Source of the DNA: Stenotrophomonas rhizophila
Lineage (GTDB): Bacteria; Pseudomonadota; Gammaproteobacteria; Xanthomonadales; Xanthomonadaceae
DNA: 64,000 bases
Assembly (NCBI RefSeq): GCF_001704155.1
Contig: NZ_CP016294.1
Location: forward strand, 4,134,653 to 4,198,652
Direction of reading: 5' to 3'
Shown here: piece after piece, positions 9,101 to 15,174 of the stretch
How the letters are laid out: every line of letters starts with the position of its first letter
Numbering within the stretch: the stretch's first letter is position 1
Position numbers and translations under genes: made by a program
Notes under the pieces: generated by a model
What the model saw: only the letters and a program-made list of their open reading frames with translations
Told to the model about the DNA's origin: nothing
Databases searched by the model: none

Positions 9101-11879
9101 CCACACGGGCCAGCAGTGCCTGCAGGGTTTCGCTGCCGGTGAGCGCATCCAGCCGGCGCGCATAGCTGCGGGTGGCACGCACGTTGTTGGTGCTGTCGTA
9201 GACCACATCGCTGAGGTAGCCCTCGGCGTCGAGCACGGCAACCAGACGGTTCAGGCCGTCGTAGAAGTTGCGCGTGGTCTGGTCCTGCGCGCTGGGCGCC
9301 GGGCGGATGGCCGACAGCGTGCCGGTGGCACGCAGGCCCGCACTTACTGCGGTGGCGTAGGCCACGGTGCGCACCAGGCGCCCGGCGGCGTCATAGACCT
9401 GCTCGGTGAGGTAGCCGGCCGCGTCCAGGGTCGCTACCTGACGGCCATTGGCGTCCTGGAAGTAGCGGGTGGTTCGGGCGGTTTCCAGCGTACCGGCGGC
9501 ATCCAGCAACGTGCTTTCCACCAGCTGCCCGGTGCCGTCGTAGCGGAATACTGCCTGGTTTCCTTCTGCGTCCAGGCTGCGCACGCGCAGCCCGGCACTG
9601 TCGTATTCGTTACGGACCACGCGGTCGCTGGCGTGCGCAGCGGGGCGGTACTGCGCCCATTCGGTCACGGTTACCGAACCGGCCTGGACCCACGAGGCGG
9701 TGTTCAGCGCCGTTGCGTGGGTGGTGCTGGCCACGACCCGGCCGAAGGTATCGCGCTCGTACGAAACCGCCGTGCCGGTGGGGCCCACCTCGGCCAGCAG
9801 CTGGCCCTGGTTGTCATAGAAATAGTAGCTGCGCCCGCCTGCCGCGTTCTCGCTGGCGCGCAGGCGGCCATAGCCGTCGTAGTAGTTGCGGCTGGTACGG
9901 CTGAGTGCGCCGTCGCTGCTGCTGGTGGTGACGCTGACAGTTCGCCCGTACGCGTCGCGCAGCTCGGTGGTGATCCGTTGGGGCGCACCCGGAGCGCCGC
10001 TGGTGACGCGCAGCCCCATGCCTGAATCGAGGTAGTTCCACGTGCTGCTGGAGAGCAGCGTTGCGTCGCTGCGGCGAATTTCCGACAGCAGCCGCCCCAG
10101 CCCGTCGTAACGGTAGGTTTCAGTTTCCTGCACCTGCGCGTTGGCCGGCCCACGCAGGGTCAGGGTTGCCAGCAGCTGGCCCCGCGCATCGTAGGTATAA
10201 CGCTTGGTGACAGCAGCGGTGTCAACGATGCCGGTGCCGGTGGCATCCATCCGCGCATAGTCGGTGCGCACGGCCAACCGCCCCCAAGCGTCGTAGCTGA
10301 CGTCCACCCGCGATCCTGCTGCTCCCTGCTGTCCGGCCGCCCAGGTGGCAACGGCAGCAAGGGTGATGGCGCCGTCATAGCGGAGATCGGCGTAGGTGCG
10401 CTCGGTCGCGAGCTGGCCGATACCGGCACCGGCCGCGTGGTAGGCATACTCATGCACATCACCGGTGGGGCTGATCACGAACCGCAGGCGGTCCTGCCCG
10501 TCATACAGGTATACGGTGGTCATGCCGCCGGTGGGTGCGAAGGCGCTGCCGGCACCGTCGGCATCGATGCCGCTGTAGCGGGTTTCGCTGGTGACCTGGT
10601 TGCTGGCCGAGTACGTACGCTGGATGGCGCGGGCGCTGCCGTCGGCGGCTGCGCGCTCCCACTGCCACAGCACATTGCCCTGGGCGTCGTAACTGAAATC
10701 GGTCTGTTGCAGGGTCTGGGCGCCGCGCTGCGTCGCCACCTGGGTGATGTTGCCGTCGCCGTCGTAGGCATAGCGGGTGACGTCACGCAGGCCATCGCGA
10801 GCGGGCAGCTCGATGCGGGTCAGCCGGCCATCGGCATCGAATTCATAGGTCCAGGTGGCGCCGGTGGCGTCGCTGACATCGGTGCGGCGGGTGGCCGCGT
10901 CGTACCGATAGCTCACCGTCTGCCCGGCGCCGTCGGCGTCGTTGGCGTTGACATCGCCCACGGTGGCGGTCACCACCCGCCCCTGCCCGTCGTAGCCATA
11001 GCTCATCAGGGCGCCGTCGCTTTGCCGCACCAGGCTGATGCGCAGGCTGTCGCCGTCATACGCGTACGAGGTGCGGTAGAGCAGGCCGTCGTTGCCGCCG
11101 GCGTCGTCCCAGGTGGCGCGGTCGGTCGACGATTCCGGGGTGAGGTCGACCAACGACCAGGACAGGCGCCCCAGTGCGTCGTAGCCGTAGCTGACCCGGC
11201 CACTGACCTGGCCCGGCTGGTCACCGTGGACTTCGATCTGCTGCAGGCGACCCAGCGTGTCATAGCTGTAGCGCAGGGCCGCGAGCGAATCGGCGTCGCG
11301 CACGGCCAGGATGCGGCCCTGGGTATCGTAGTCCACCACCCACGTCACCGCGTTGCTGCGGCCATCGCGAAGCGAGAGCAGGCGCCCCTGTGCCTGCGCG
11401 TCATCCAGCGCGGCATAGGTTTCGGTGGCGCGGCTGGTGCCTTCCACATAGGTCCACAGGCCGGTGCCCGGGGTGAGGGTCAGCTCATCGTGGGCACCCT
11501 CGCCCGAGGTGGCGCGATAGACGTTCGGTGCAACGTAGGCAAAGTCCTGGTAGCCACCGTCGCCGGTGTGGCGGCGCAGGATGCTGCCCGCCTGGCCCAG
11601 CTGCCCCTGCAGCAGCTCAACGCGACGCTCGAAGCCGGTCACCCAGCCATCGGCGCCCACCTGGGCGGTGGTGCCCTGGCTGTTGTAGGTGCGTGCACTG
11701 CCCAGCGCGGTGCCGCGGAACAGCAGCTGTTCGTCCTGGGACTGGAAGACAAGGTTGCCATTGGCCACATTGACGTACTGGCGGTCGGTACCTTGGCCGC
11801 TACGCGCGGATCCTGCGCCAGCACCGGCCAGGCTTGCGTTGAACAAGCCCAAGCCATTTCCCGTGAACACTGCGACCAT
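1..11879 (-). CDS. Giant YD-repeat (RHS-like) protein with C-terminal cadherin-like units, 3' end outside window
   Basis: The reading frame starts at ATG 11879 (AGGGA about 8 nt upstream) and stays open to base 1, at least 3,959 residues, so the C-terminus is not visible. The N-terminus (MVAVFTGNGLGLFN) has no signal peptide and no PAAR-like domain. From about residue 200 to 2,880 the protein is a dense array of YD repeats (patterns such as YGYDALGRL, YDAAGRLVRT). After the last one (YDYDAVGNRR, near base 3240) it changes to about ten units of 80-130 residues, each opening with N-x-A/G-P and containing DxxGD and LPxW(L/M) motifs, typical of CADG/He_PIG (putative Ig, cadherin-like) repeats. 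YD-repeat proteins form shells around polymorphic toxins or act at the cell surface. The usual RHS core box and toxin tail are not seen and may lie beyond the edge. Long open frames on the opposite strand are mirror artefacts of biased codons. Confidence 0.9.
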   Translation of the reverse strand, partial: MVAVFTGNGLGLFNASLAGAGAGSARSGQGTDRQYVNVANGNLVFQSQDEQLLFRGTALGSARTYNSQGTTAQVGADGWVTGFERRVELLQGQLGQAGSILRRHTGDGGYQDFAYVAPNVYRATSGEGAHDELTLTPGTGLWTYVEGTSRATETYAALDDAQAQGRLLSLRDGRSNAVTWVVDYDTQGRILAVRDADSLAALRYSYDTLGRLQQIEVHGDQPGQVSGRVSYGYDALGRLSWSLVDLTPESSTDRATWDDAGGNDGLLYRTSYAYDGDSLRISLVRQSDGALMSYGYDGQGRVVTATVGDVNANDADGAGQTVSYRYDAATRRTDVSDATGATWTYEFDADGRLTRIELPARDGLRDVTRYAYDGDGNITQVATQRGAQTLQQTDFSYDAQGNVLWQWERAAADGSARAIQRTYSASNQVTSETRYSGIDADGAGSAFAPTGGMTTVYLYDGQDRLRFVISPTGDVHEYAYHAAGAGIGQLATERTYADLRYDGAITLAAVATWAAGQQGAAGSRVDVSYDAWGRLAVRTDYARMDATGTGIVDTAAVTKRYTYDARGQLLATLTLRGPANAQVQETETYRYDGLGRLLSEIRRSDATLLSSSTWNYLDSGMGLRVTSGAPGAPQRITTELRDAYGRTVSVTTSSSDGALSRTSRNYYDGYGRLRASENAAGGRSYYFYDNQGQLLAEVGPTGTAVSYERDTFGRVVASTTHATALNTASWVQAGSVTVTEWAQYRPAAHASDRVVRNEYDSAGLRVRSLDAEGNQAVFRYDGTGQLVESTLLDAAGTLETARTTRYFQDANGRQVATLDAAGYLTEQVYDAAGRLVRTVAYATAVSAGLRATGTLSAIRPAPSAQDQTTRNFYDGLNRLVAVLDAEGYLSDVVYDSTNNVRATRSYARRLDALTGSETLQALLARVDGGGARETRTSYDALGRAIREVNAEGTVTQYQYDALGQLVATQVAAGTSEIREGYLRYDALGNLIGELSGNGATHLLPGMSEAQLDAVYAQYGVRHTYDALGLRTESIDPEGNRTWYFHDAAGRLTHTVRGTTDAQGITNGAAEVSETRYDVFGQVIDSITYAGRLTIPNPGSRASVASAISTLQYVSGTDIRVQMEYDRRGQLTSSIDAQGNRRRYEYNAFGEQTFDRLEMGQGQQRVTQSTYDVRGLRTAVVAGEGAAQTSQSWIYDAFGRVISSTDGRGQVRQSAYDRSGRQVSTWQTVNGVEQRQTQTYDAFDRVLTSTDAEGGITTYSYDDATRTVTVRSPEGVAITTTHNRHGQVLSVADVLGNTTRYEYDASGNQTAIVAADGSRQTQAFSTRNLLTSSTDASGRKVVYSYDAAGRLLTRTVDPQGLNLITRYGYDAAGRQLSVVDARGTEVRNRFDSNGNLVESIVDPSGLAIRTTYTWDAAGQQLSVTSGVGTAQASTTTYAYDALGRRISQTVDAGPGRLNLVTQYRYDANGNVVARIDPAGQVSRFVYDADNRVELSIDAAGGATRYWYDRTGNVLAQRRYANAIALGGLPEAASAAQIQARLAADDALDVQQYSVYDRDGQLRLTLNGVGAVTGYDRDASGRVVREIRYANTAPIADLRATLLTGDIGAAGVLYYVRGDAAREAVSWNVLDAMGRTRFEIAADGSVLERRYDASGLQVATVSYANRITLSAQLRQDLASGSVGEQAMVAALVPSAQDQSQYVVLDAAGRVRFEVRRDADGQGRVTEYGYLDDARVSTTVYGRAVVFDSQQTVATLQALVAPLRSAGEYHSERVVLDAAGRQRFTLDASGGVRETRYDAVGQVVASVTYLQKPGAPEAQTLASLTAWAASQTAGQLRLDTRGYDGAGRSVMHTDALGQIERFGYDAAGQMTSFTDTAGQVWTYGYNAAGQRTSETSPAVDVATVATNGQFTIARRALVTRTEYDALGNVIRRSEDADGGTPRVTEYQYDNRGNQVRVLFPDPWVIDEASGLLVASGQRTSVEVTYDAMNRAVVQKDVRGNYSYKTYDVLGQLAYDVDAEGYVTSYSYDAYGNQTSLRRFATALNTSALAGWTAGAALTQAQLRDGGGLVANAADRQLLSSYNSLGQKVQTLSSTREYYAPDGVARQGTPTVRYQYDGYGNLQRLSELMSGQADQADAQWAYTWHYYDALGRTVMTVDAEGYATSTEYTSTGEVAAQTEHARALSTQALGAQPPAAPAPGDAVTGFDRRNSFTYDALGRKLTQTVTRQFQRADGSAGQSDVQTRIGYDALGRVTQSSDDNGTTSTAYDALGRVVSVREPERAALRGAAEGQLEASVATDLSSSALQELTSPYTTTVYDAFGNAVQMRRYANGWGAGQAGPVADDARDQIQTLQYDRQGRLVRATDALGNVQIHRYDAADKVVRTRQLLAGSSAERNAVVITEFGYDRSGRQLSTTQKRTVGGIEQTDLSETVRYNGFGEIVSKTHGGLAGELLYGYDAGGNMVQSNEGGADVRLGYNLAGYQVRQSRSSWNGQAAVTAVTTIQTDRLGRALRTDMPSFSGDANAVSTVARQFDRWGNVTQIIDARGYQTNYQYNSFNQVTRDERPLVEVVAETGARSWVRPVNEWFYDVFGRLVATRDANGHMRTSEYNNAGQLVKSRDGVGATTLYAYDALGNQRLQQNALGYVTFKQYDRLGRVTAIGDYLLNDAGTARYRTTLQQYRLNENGDRLAVTDALGYTALYDYDSRHLMVRSQTAMGVTQQYGYDVLGRKIVESNALSTLWGADRDGQQVRMNELSWSYDIFGRSTDHNDLGTRDYNYDYASSGQLRLETGNGGQATDTTRTYHYYPNGQLRRIEETGGNFTYYEYDAAGNRTLEEVYTRDGSGALVHTYTRTWYDSHNRIQRVVQDDASAGGNARRMFDIRYDYDAVGNRRRVLAQSSHGPNAAAMPVTNTAPTAVKAVADKTVRKGIQSEFNILFTDVFRDAEQDALTLDITQADGTALPSWLGARYNAATGEIIFTAAPPAGSGDTDVAVKLTARETANAANAVATVFTVRSRTNTAPRVLDGSVAQLNAKIGRPWAAELPASMYFIDEDVGDVLSLSLDNAAALPSWLKVDLSNPYVVRLSGTPTTDQSITLTLRATDQNGASVVKTLQLRTAANAGPNIVATPSLGEAVQGRAYSWSQSLSQLFVDPNGDPLQVRASGLPGWLNFTFMDQANPVLRLDGNVPSTVADGSTFAVTLTATDPDGQTSSVTLQLVVRANRAPVVLRPEGFQLPNIRVHDRLDVTLAISSLFTDLEGDAVSFEALKLPSWITATLDQTAGTVRLVGTAPTAGSASLEIKAWDIAGLTSTSKVLLTIGQDVAPYRTAGVALNDATLSIGRNFSFSLPANLFTETDGDGWTLEADVVTQSREFVDDANPHYEDRLNIEAWPSWLVFNGATGTFSGQVPPGTAAGSFSVRIIARDGRGNATDPGETIGAAGATYDSFMRFNLVPFANSAPVYAVGSMPPRTINHGTPVNFTLPPGAFVEPDGDSLTYSAYVQLPDTWEYVRDPKNPSEYLPDPVQQPGPMAALSSIGLSIDAVTGTITGTPTNLAYLDYRIQVIARDPQGGVGVGKFDVNVLNAAPIAPTLGGRSAIAGTAWSYTFPAFQDANQEAVSYSVSNLPAWMSFNPATRTLSGTPGPVGSWTLTITGTDAAGASASTTLTVTTPNNGPVLTGVLPAHETWRNTAWWIQIPANTFVDPNGDTLTWSVSGLPAGINFDPVNRTLSGYATTLGTYNVTVSVSDGRGGSNATSFAIFVTNAQPVYNGGLVNRSAMRDEQVNWPLPAGTFTDANGDALTYSIMVEDPAHEEWFWDASDAAWAFRQVPATWKTSYSLVIDANTGTITGTMPVFTIPRHPVTGWGGGFLNDFRIKIIATDGHATTEGIFGGHMTIPNSAPVAPSLPARTATAGTAWSYVIPAFQDANDDVLTYTVGNLPAWMSYNATTRTLSGTPVAVGSWAITITA
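3240..11290 (-). repeat. YD-repeat array of the giant protein
   Basis: The DNA encodes a long run of degenerate YD motifs (G-x-x-x-x-Y-x-Y-D-x-x-G-R-L). On the plus strand this shows as periodic variants of cgtcgta/gtcgtag spaced about 60-110 bp apart. The units are diverged, not identical copies. Confidence 0.8.
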
Positions 11880-11905
11880 GCCGATTCCCTGCCGTTCCGT
11901 TGGGA

Positions 11906-11925
11906 GCCCGGAAGGAAATCCGGGC
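11906..11925 (-). other. Short hairpin in the leader of the giant YD gene
   Basis: GCCCGGA and TCCGGGC (7-bp arms, 6-nt loop) lie 27 nt upstream of the start codon of the giant gene. There is no T-tract, so it is more likely a leader structure than a terminator. Function unknown. Confidence 0.3.
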
Positions 11926-11980
11926 CATCTCAAGGAACAGTCCGGACCGGCAGAAAAAAGTTTAGGGGCAATTCACCGGA

Positions 11981-12361
11981 TCAACCGGCCTGCTGAAGCT
12001 CGGCCAGCAGGGCGTCGAACTGGGCCAGGTGCTCGGCATCCTGTTCCAGGGTGGTGGCAATGGCATCGAGCATGGCGGCCCACTGGCTGTGCTCGCGCAG
12101 GTCCGGCCCGAACTGCCACACCAGCACAGCCCGGATGATCCGGCGCCGGGCCTGTTTGACCGCATCCGGGTTGCCGCGGTCGATGTTCTTTACCGCCTCG
12201 ATCAGCTGCGGCCGCAGCGATGGGCGGCCGGCCGCGGCTTCGCTGCGCGAGGAGGAAGCGGCACCCGCCTTGCCGGTGGTGCGGCGGCGCGTGTCGGACG
12301 CCAGCTCGGCCTTGAGCAGCGACACCAGCGAGGATGACGAACCGACCGGGCCAAGGCTCAT
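11981..12361 (-). CDS. Small helical protein upstream of the giant YD gene, function unknown
   Basis: This 126-residue protein (MSLGPVGSSSSLVSLLK...) has a Ser/Ala/Arg-rich, probably disordered N-terminal half and a predicted all-helical C-terminal half (from about residue 50, starting RPQLIEAVKNIDRGN). I recognise no family. An upstream TTG (12370) would overlap the TPR gene's stop codon; the ATG at 12361 lies 5 bp past that stop. Either way the two genes are tightly linked and probably translationally coupled. The giant YD gene starts 101 bp downstream on the same strand, so the three likely share a transcript. A chaperone, adaptor or immunity role for the giant protein is a guess from position only. 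Confidence 0.6.
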   Translation of the reverse strand: MSLGPVGSSSSLVSLLKAELASDTRRRTTGKAGAASSSRSEAAAGRPSLRPQLIEAVKNIDRGNPDAVKQARRRIIRAVLVWQFGPDLREHSQWAAMLDAIATTLEQDAEHLAQFDALLAELQQAG

Positions 12362-12366
12362 CGGGG

Positions 12367-12927
12367 TCAATGCCGCCCGTAGCCACTCAGCAGCATGGAC
12401 GCTGCTTCAGGGGCCGGCGGGGCGTTCGGTACCGGCGCCGCAGGCTGGCCGCCCTGCTCGCGCAGGCGCTGCAGCCACTGGCGCATGTCGCCAGTGACGC
12501 CGGGGTTGGACTGTTCGCACGCCAGGCCCTTGGCCAGCGCCTGCTCCACCCCACCCGGTTCGTTCCGGCTGGCGGCAACCACGGCCTGGGCGTACCAGCC
12601 CAGGTCATCGGTACGGTCGATGAGGGGAGCCAGCACAGCCTGTACGGCACCCGCGTCGCCCCCCAGCATCACCAGCCGGCCCAACTGGAACCGGGCGGCA
12701 TCGAATTCCGGGGCCGCCACCAACAGTGCCCGCCAGATCGCTTCGGCACGGGCGAACATGCCCAGCTGCGCGTACTGCGCGCCGAGCAGGTGCTGGGCCT
12801 GCAGGTGACCGGGCTGCAACGCCAGAAGCCGCTTCAGCGCCTCCAGCGCTTCGCCGTCGCGCCCGTTCTGCATGGCACTGAGGGAGACATGGAAGAGCTC
12901 ATCAGCGTCGAGAATGTCCAGTGACAT
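12367..12927 (-). CDS. TPR-repeat protein, possible chaperone of the YD protein
   Basis: The 186-residue protein starts at MSLDILDADELF; an upstream start at 13008 would add 27 residues that look non-coding. Residues from about 12 to 100 show tetratricopeptide-like helix pairs, with signatures such as GRDGEALEALKRLLAL, GHLQAQHLLGAQYAQLG and FARAEAIWRALL. The layout (a small, acidic TPR protein with a Pro/Ala-rich tail) resembles SycD/LcrH-type secretion chaperones and general TPR scaffolds, but I cannot assign it to one. It is first in the probable three-gene unit TPR, helical protein, giant YD protein, and is divergent from hipBA. No strong Shine-Dalgarno sequence is visible. Confidence 0.7.
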   Translation of the reverse strand: MSLDILDADELFHVSLSAMQNGRDGEALEALKRLLALQPGHLQAQHLLGAQYAQLGMFARAEAIWRALLVAAPEFDAARFQLGRLVMLGGDAGAVQAVLAPLIDRTDDLGWYAQAVVAASRNEPGGVEQALAKGLACEQSNPGVTGDMRQWLQRLREQGGQPAAPVPNAPPAPEAASMLLSGYGRH

Positions 12928-13057
12928 GGGTATGGTTGGCCGTTGCGGGATGTGGCGGGAGCATAGCCTACCGTCGGGATGTGGCGTGGCGGCGGCGCCG
13001 TCACCCAAGGCCAGTGACCGCCAACCCTTCCTGCTACGATTGGCGGCAAGCGCAATG

Positions 13058-13128
13058 GTCCATAATATCGGACATTAGTGATAGCATGAGATGTATTTAG
13101 GACATACCTGGGCAGATATTTCGGACAT
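13058..13128. promoter_or_regulatory. Candidate HipB operator region
   Basis: Three direct copies of GGACAT occur at 13070-13075, 13100-13105 and 13123-13128, just upstream of hipB. The first forms an inverted repeat GTCC-N8-GGAC (13058-13073), the same geometry as the E. coli HipB operator TATCC-N8-GGATA. The region is AT-rich compared with its surroundings. The sites would allow autoregulation of hipBA and might also affect the divergent TPR gene. Confidence 0.5.
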
Positions 13129-13156
13129 GCCTTGAAGAATGTGTAGAATAGGTGAC

Positions 13157-13534
13157 ATGAAAGACGTCATCCTTCTCCGCCTTGCAGATCAGATCAGGAG
13201 CATGCGCGCCCAGCGGGGTCTGAGCCAGTCAGACTTGGCCGCTGCGGCCGGCGTCAACCGGAAAACGATCATCGAACTGGAGAAGGGGTCGGCCGGGATT
13301 GCGCTCGGGACCGTTGTGGCCGTGTTGGAAAGCATGGGTGGCGAGCTGAGCGTGGTGCCTGCTTCCAAACCAACAACGGCGGAAGTTCAGTCGCTGCTCG
13401 GTCTGGAGCCTTCGCCAACCCTCTACGACCGTCGCACGACAGGGCAGATGGCCGGCAAAGCGGCACATATCCTGCGACGGGTGAGCTCCGGTCGCAAGAC
13501 CAAGCCCGCAGAGCCGCCGGCCGGAGGCAAGTGA
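13157..13534 (+). CDS. hipB: HipB-like antitoxin, XRE-family DNA-binding protein
   Basis: The 125-residue protein starts at ATG 13157 (AGGTGA just upstream), not at the earlier GTG at 13139. An HTH_3/Cro-CI domain covers about residues 8-62: LADQIRSMRAQRGLSQSDLA, then a recognition helix around GVNRKTIIELEKG. The C-terminal half (PSPTLYDRR... GRKTKPAEPP) is polar and probably flexible. HipB proteins bind and neutralise the HipA kinase and repress their own operon. The stop codon overlaps the hipA ATG by one base (TGATG), showing translational coupling. The candidate operator lies at 13058-13128. Confidence 0.88.
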   Translation: MKDVILLRLADQIRSMRAQRGLSQSDLAAAAGVNRKTIIELEKGSAGIALGTVVAVLESMGGELSVVPASKPTTAEVQSLLGLEPSPTLYDRRTTGQMAGKAAHILRRVSSGRKTKPAEPPAGGK

Positions 13535-14751
13535 TGGCCAAGCGCACCACCATGACGGTATCCACGCCCCAAGGCCTCTCGGGGCAGTTGGACTACGTGG
13601 GCTACTACACCTTCAACTACGCACAGGACGCCCTACCTCCCTGCGCTGTGTCGTTGGGCATGCCGGTACGCATGGAACCGTATGACGGCCCCGAACCCAT
13701 GGCCATCTTCCAGATGAACCTGCCCGAAGGCCACATGTTGGAGATGCTGCAGCATCGGTTCGGCAAAACCACTGCGCTTGATCCCATGTTGCTGCTGGCA
13801 ATGACGGGCGGTGAAGCGGGTATTGGCCGCGTATCGCTTGCCAGCTCCCAATTCACCGCCGGTGCGGCAGTGGGCGTAGAGCTTTCGCAGGTGCTTGCAG
13901 ATCAGGGCACGAGGGATCTGTTCCAGGAGTTGGCCGACGAATACCTGTTGCGGTCCGGCGTCTCCGGCGTGCAGCCGAAGCTTCTGGTTCCAGAGCAGTC
14001 CGGCGCAATATTTGGCAAGGCCCTTCTCCCGACACGCGAGCTTATCGTCAAGACCGAAGGCGCCCACTTTCCGGGCCTGGCAATCAACGAATACCTCTGC
14101 ATGTCCATCGCCCGGGAAGCGGGCATTCCGGTACCTGAGTTCCATCTTTCAGAAGACGGTAAGCGTTTCGTCATGCGGCGGTTCGATCGCACGCAGGCAG
14201 GCGCGCCAATCGGGTTCGAGGACATCGCCGTCCTGGTAGGACTCAATGCGAAAGCGAAGTACAGCCTGAGCTACGAACAGGTTGCCCAGGTGCTCAATCT
14301 TTACTGCTCGGTGGAGCATCGGCCGGCGGCATTGGCGCAGCTGTTCGACCAGGTCGCGTTGTCTGTATTGGTTGGCAACGGTGATGCGCATCTCAAGAAC
14401 TTCGGCGTGATCTACGAAGATCCTTCCAAGGGCAGCGTAACGATGTCGCCCGCCTACGATATCGTCTGCACCACCTGCTACCTGCCCAGCGACGTGCTGG
14501 CGCTGACATTGAATCATCAGAAGGGCCTGATGGCAGCAAGGGCGGATCTGGAGGCATTCGGGAAGAACCACTGTGGGCTTGCCGATCCGATGGCAAGAAT
14601 CGCCCGACTGGTTGAAGCCATGCACGTGGTCATGTACACCGAGAGCCATCGGATCGACCAGGTTCGTGGCCTGCGACAGTGTTTCGAGCCTTCGCTGGCG
14701 CGGTTCGAGAAACTGTTGGCGAGGCAAGGCTCGAACGCCAGCGCTCGATAG
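13534..14751 (+). CDS. hipA: HipA-family serine/threonine kinase toxin
   Basis: The 405-residue protein (405 from ATG 13534; a GTG at 13531 is an alternative) matches the HipA family over its whole length. The N-terminal couple_hipA domain includes MNLPEGHMLEML and GGEAGIGRVS. The kinase core shows SGVQPKLL, corresponding to the P-loop/activation segment with the autophosphorylated serine of E. coli HipA. Next come VKTEG, then VLVGNGDAHLKNF as the catalytic loop (Asp), and SPAYDIV as the metal-binding Asp. HipA kinases phosphorylate aminoacyl-tRNA synthetases and induce dormancy. All catalytic residues appear intact, so the toxin is probably active. It forms a two-gene operon with hipB next to other accessory genes. 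Confidence 0.92.
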   Translation: MAKRTTMTVSTPQGLSGQLDYVGYYTFNYAQDALPPCAVSLGMPVRMEPYDGPEPMAIFQMNLPEGHMLEMLQHRFGKTTALDPMLLLAMTGGEAGIGRVSLASSQFTAGAAVGVELSQVLADQGTRDLFQELADEYLLRSGVSGVQPKLLVPEQSGAIFGKALLPTRELIVKTEGAHFPGLAINEYLCMSIAREAGIPVPEFHLSEDGKRFVMRRFDRTQAGAPIGFEDIAVLVGLNAKAKYSLSYEQVAQVLNLYCSVEHRPAALAQLFDQVALSVLVGNGDAHLKNFGVIYEDPSKGSVTMSPAYDIVCTTCYLPSDVLALTLNHQKGLMAARADLEAFGKNHCGLADPMARIARLVEAMHVVMYTESHRIDQVRGLRQCFEPSLARFEKLLARQGSNASAR

Positions 14752-14943
14752 TCCAGTCACACGCGAGAAGGAAAGCGACGCGGGTTCATGCGCAGTCCAG
14801 CATGGCCTTCTTCACGACCGACCAGGACAGGGGGCTGATTGTGCGACATGCCGGAGACGGGCCCGTGACCGGATTTGCAGTGCTGGGTGGTGCGAACACC
14901 TACATGGCAACGCGATCTGAGTAGAAGTGGCGTTGCTGTCGTT
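14752..14943. other. Intergenic gap between hipA and the RHH gene
   Basis: The gap is 192 bp between convergent genes. A 40-codon open frame (14802-14924, plus strand) could be a remnant, but I see no family signature and no supporting context. Confidence 0.3.
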
Positions 14944-15174
14944 TCACCGCTGGCGCTGGCGGTTCGGCTGGTTCGCCGCTTCATTTTCCAGCGGGAAGGA
15001 ATCGCCCCAGACCTCGATATCAAGACCATTGAGGTTCCGATCCAAGGACACGCAGTTCTGGATCAAGGACCGGAGCACGTAGGCAGGCGATCGTTCGCTG
15101 CGCCACGCAGAGAGCTGAAAGGCACGGCGTAGGCCGGGGTCCACCTTCACTCGTAAGTAGACCTGCTTCTTCAT
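14944..15174 (-). CDS. Small ribbon-helix-helix-like protein, candidate antitoxin of SymE
   Basis: A 76-residue protein begins MKKQVYLRVKVDPGLRRAF. The pattern, a short beta strand (VYLRVKVDP), then two helices with the conserved hydrophobic spacing LRRAFQLSAWRSERSPAYVLRS, fits the ribbon-helix-helix (Arc/CopG) fold of DNA-binding antitoxins. The C-terminal 30 residues are polar (PNRQRQR end), as is common for toxin-binding tails. Its ATG overlaps the stop codon of the symE-like gene in an ATGA, so the two are translated together. The family assignment is from pattern only and should be treated as provisional; the gene itself is well supported by the coupling. Confidence 0.6.
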   Translation of the reverse strand: MKKQVYLRVKVDPGLRRAFQLSAWRSERSPAYVLRSLIQNCVSLDRNLNGLDIEVWGDSFPLENEAANQPNRQRQR

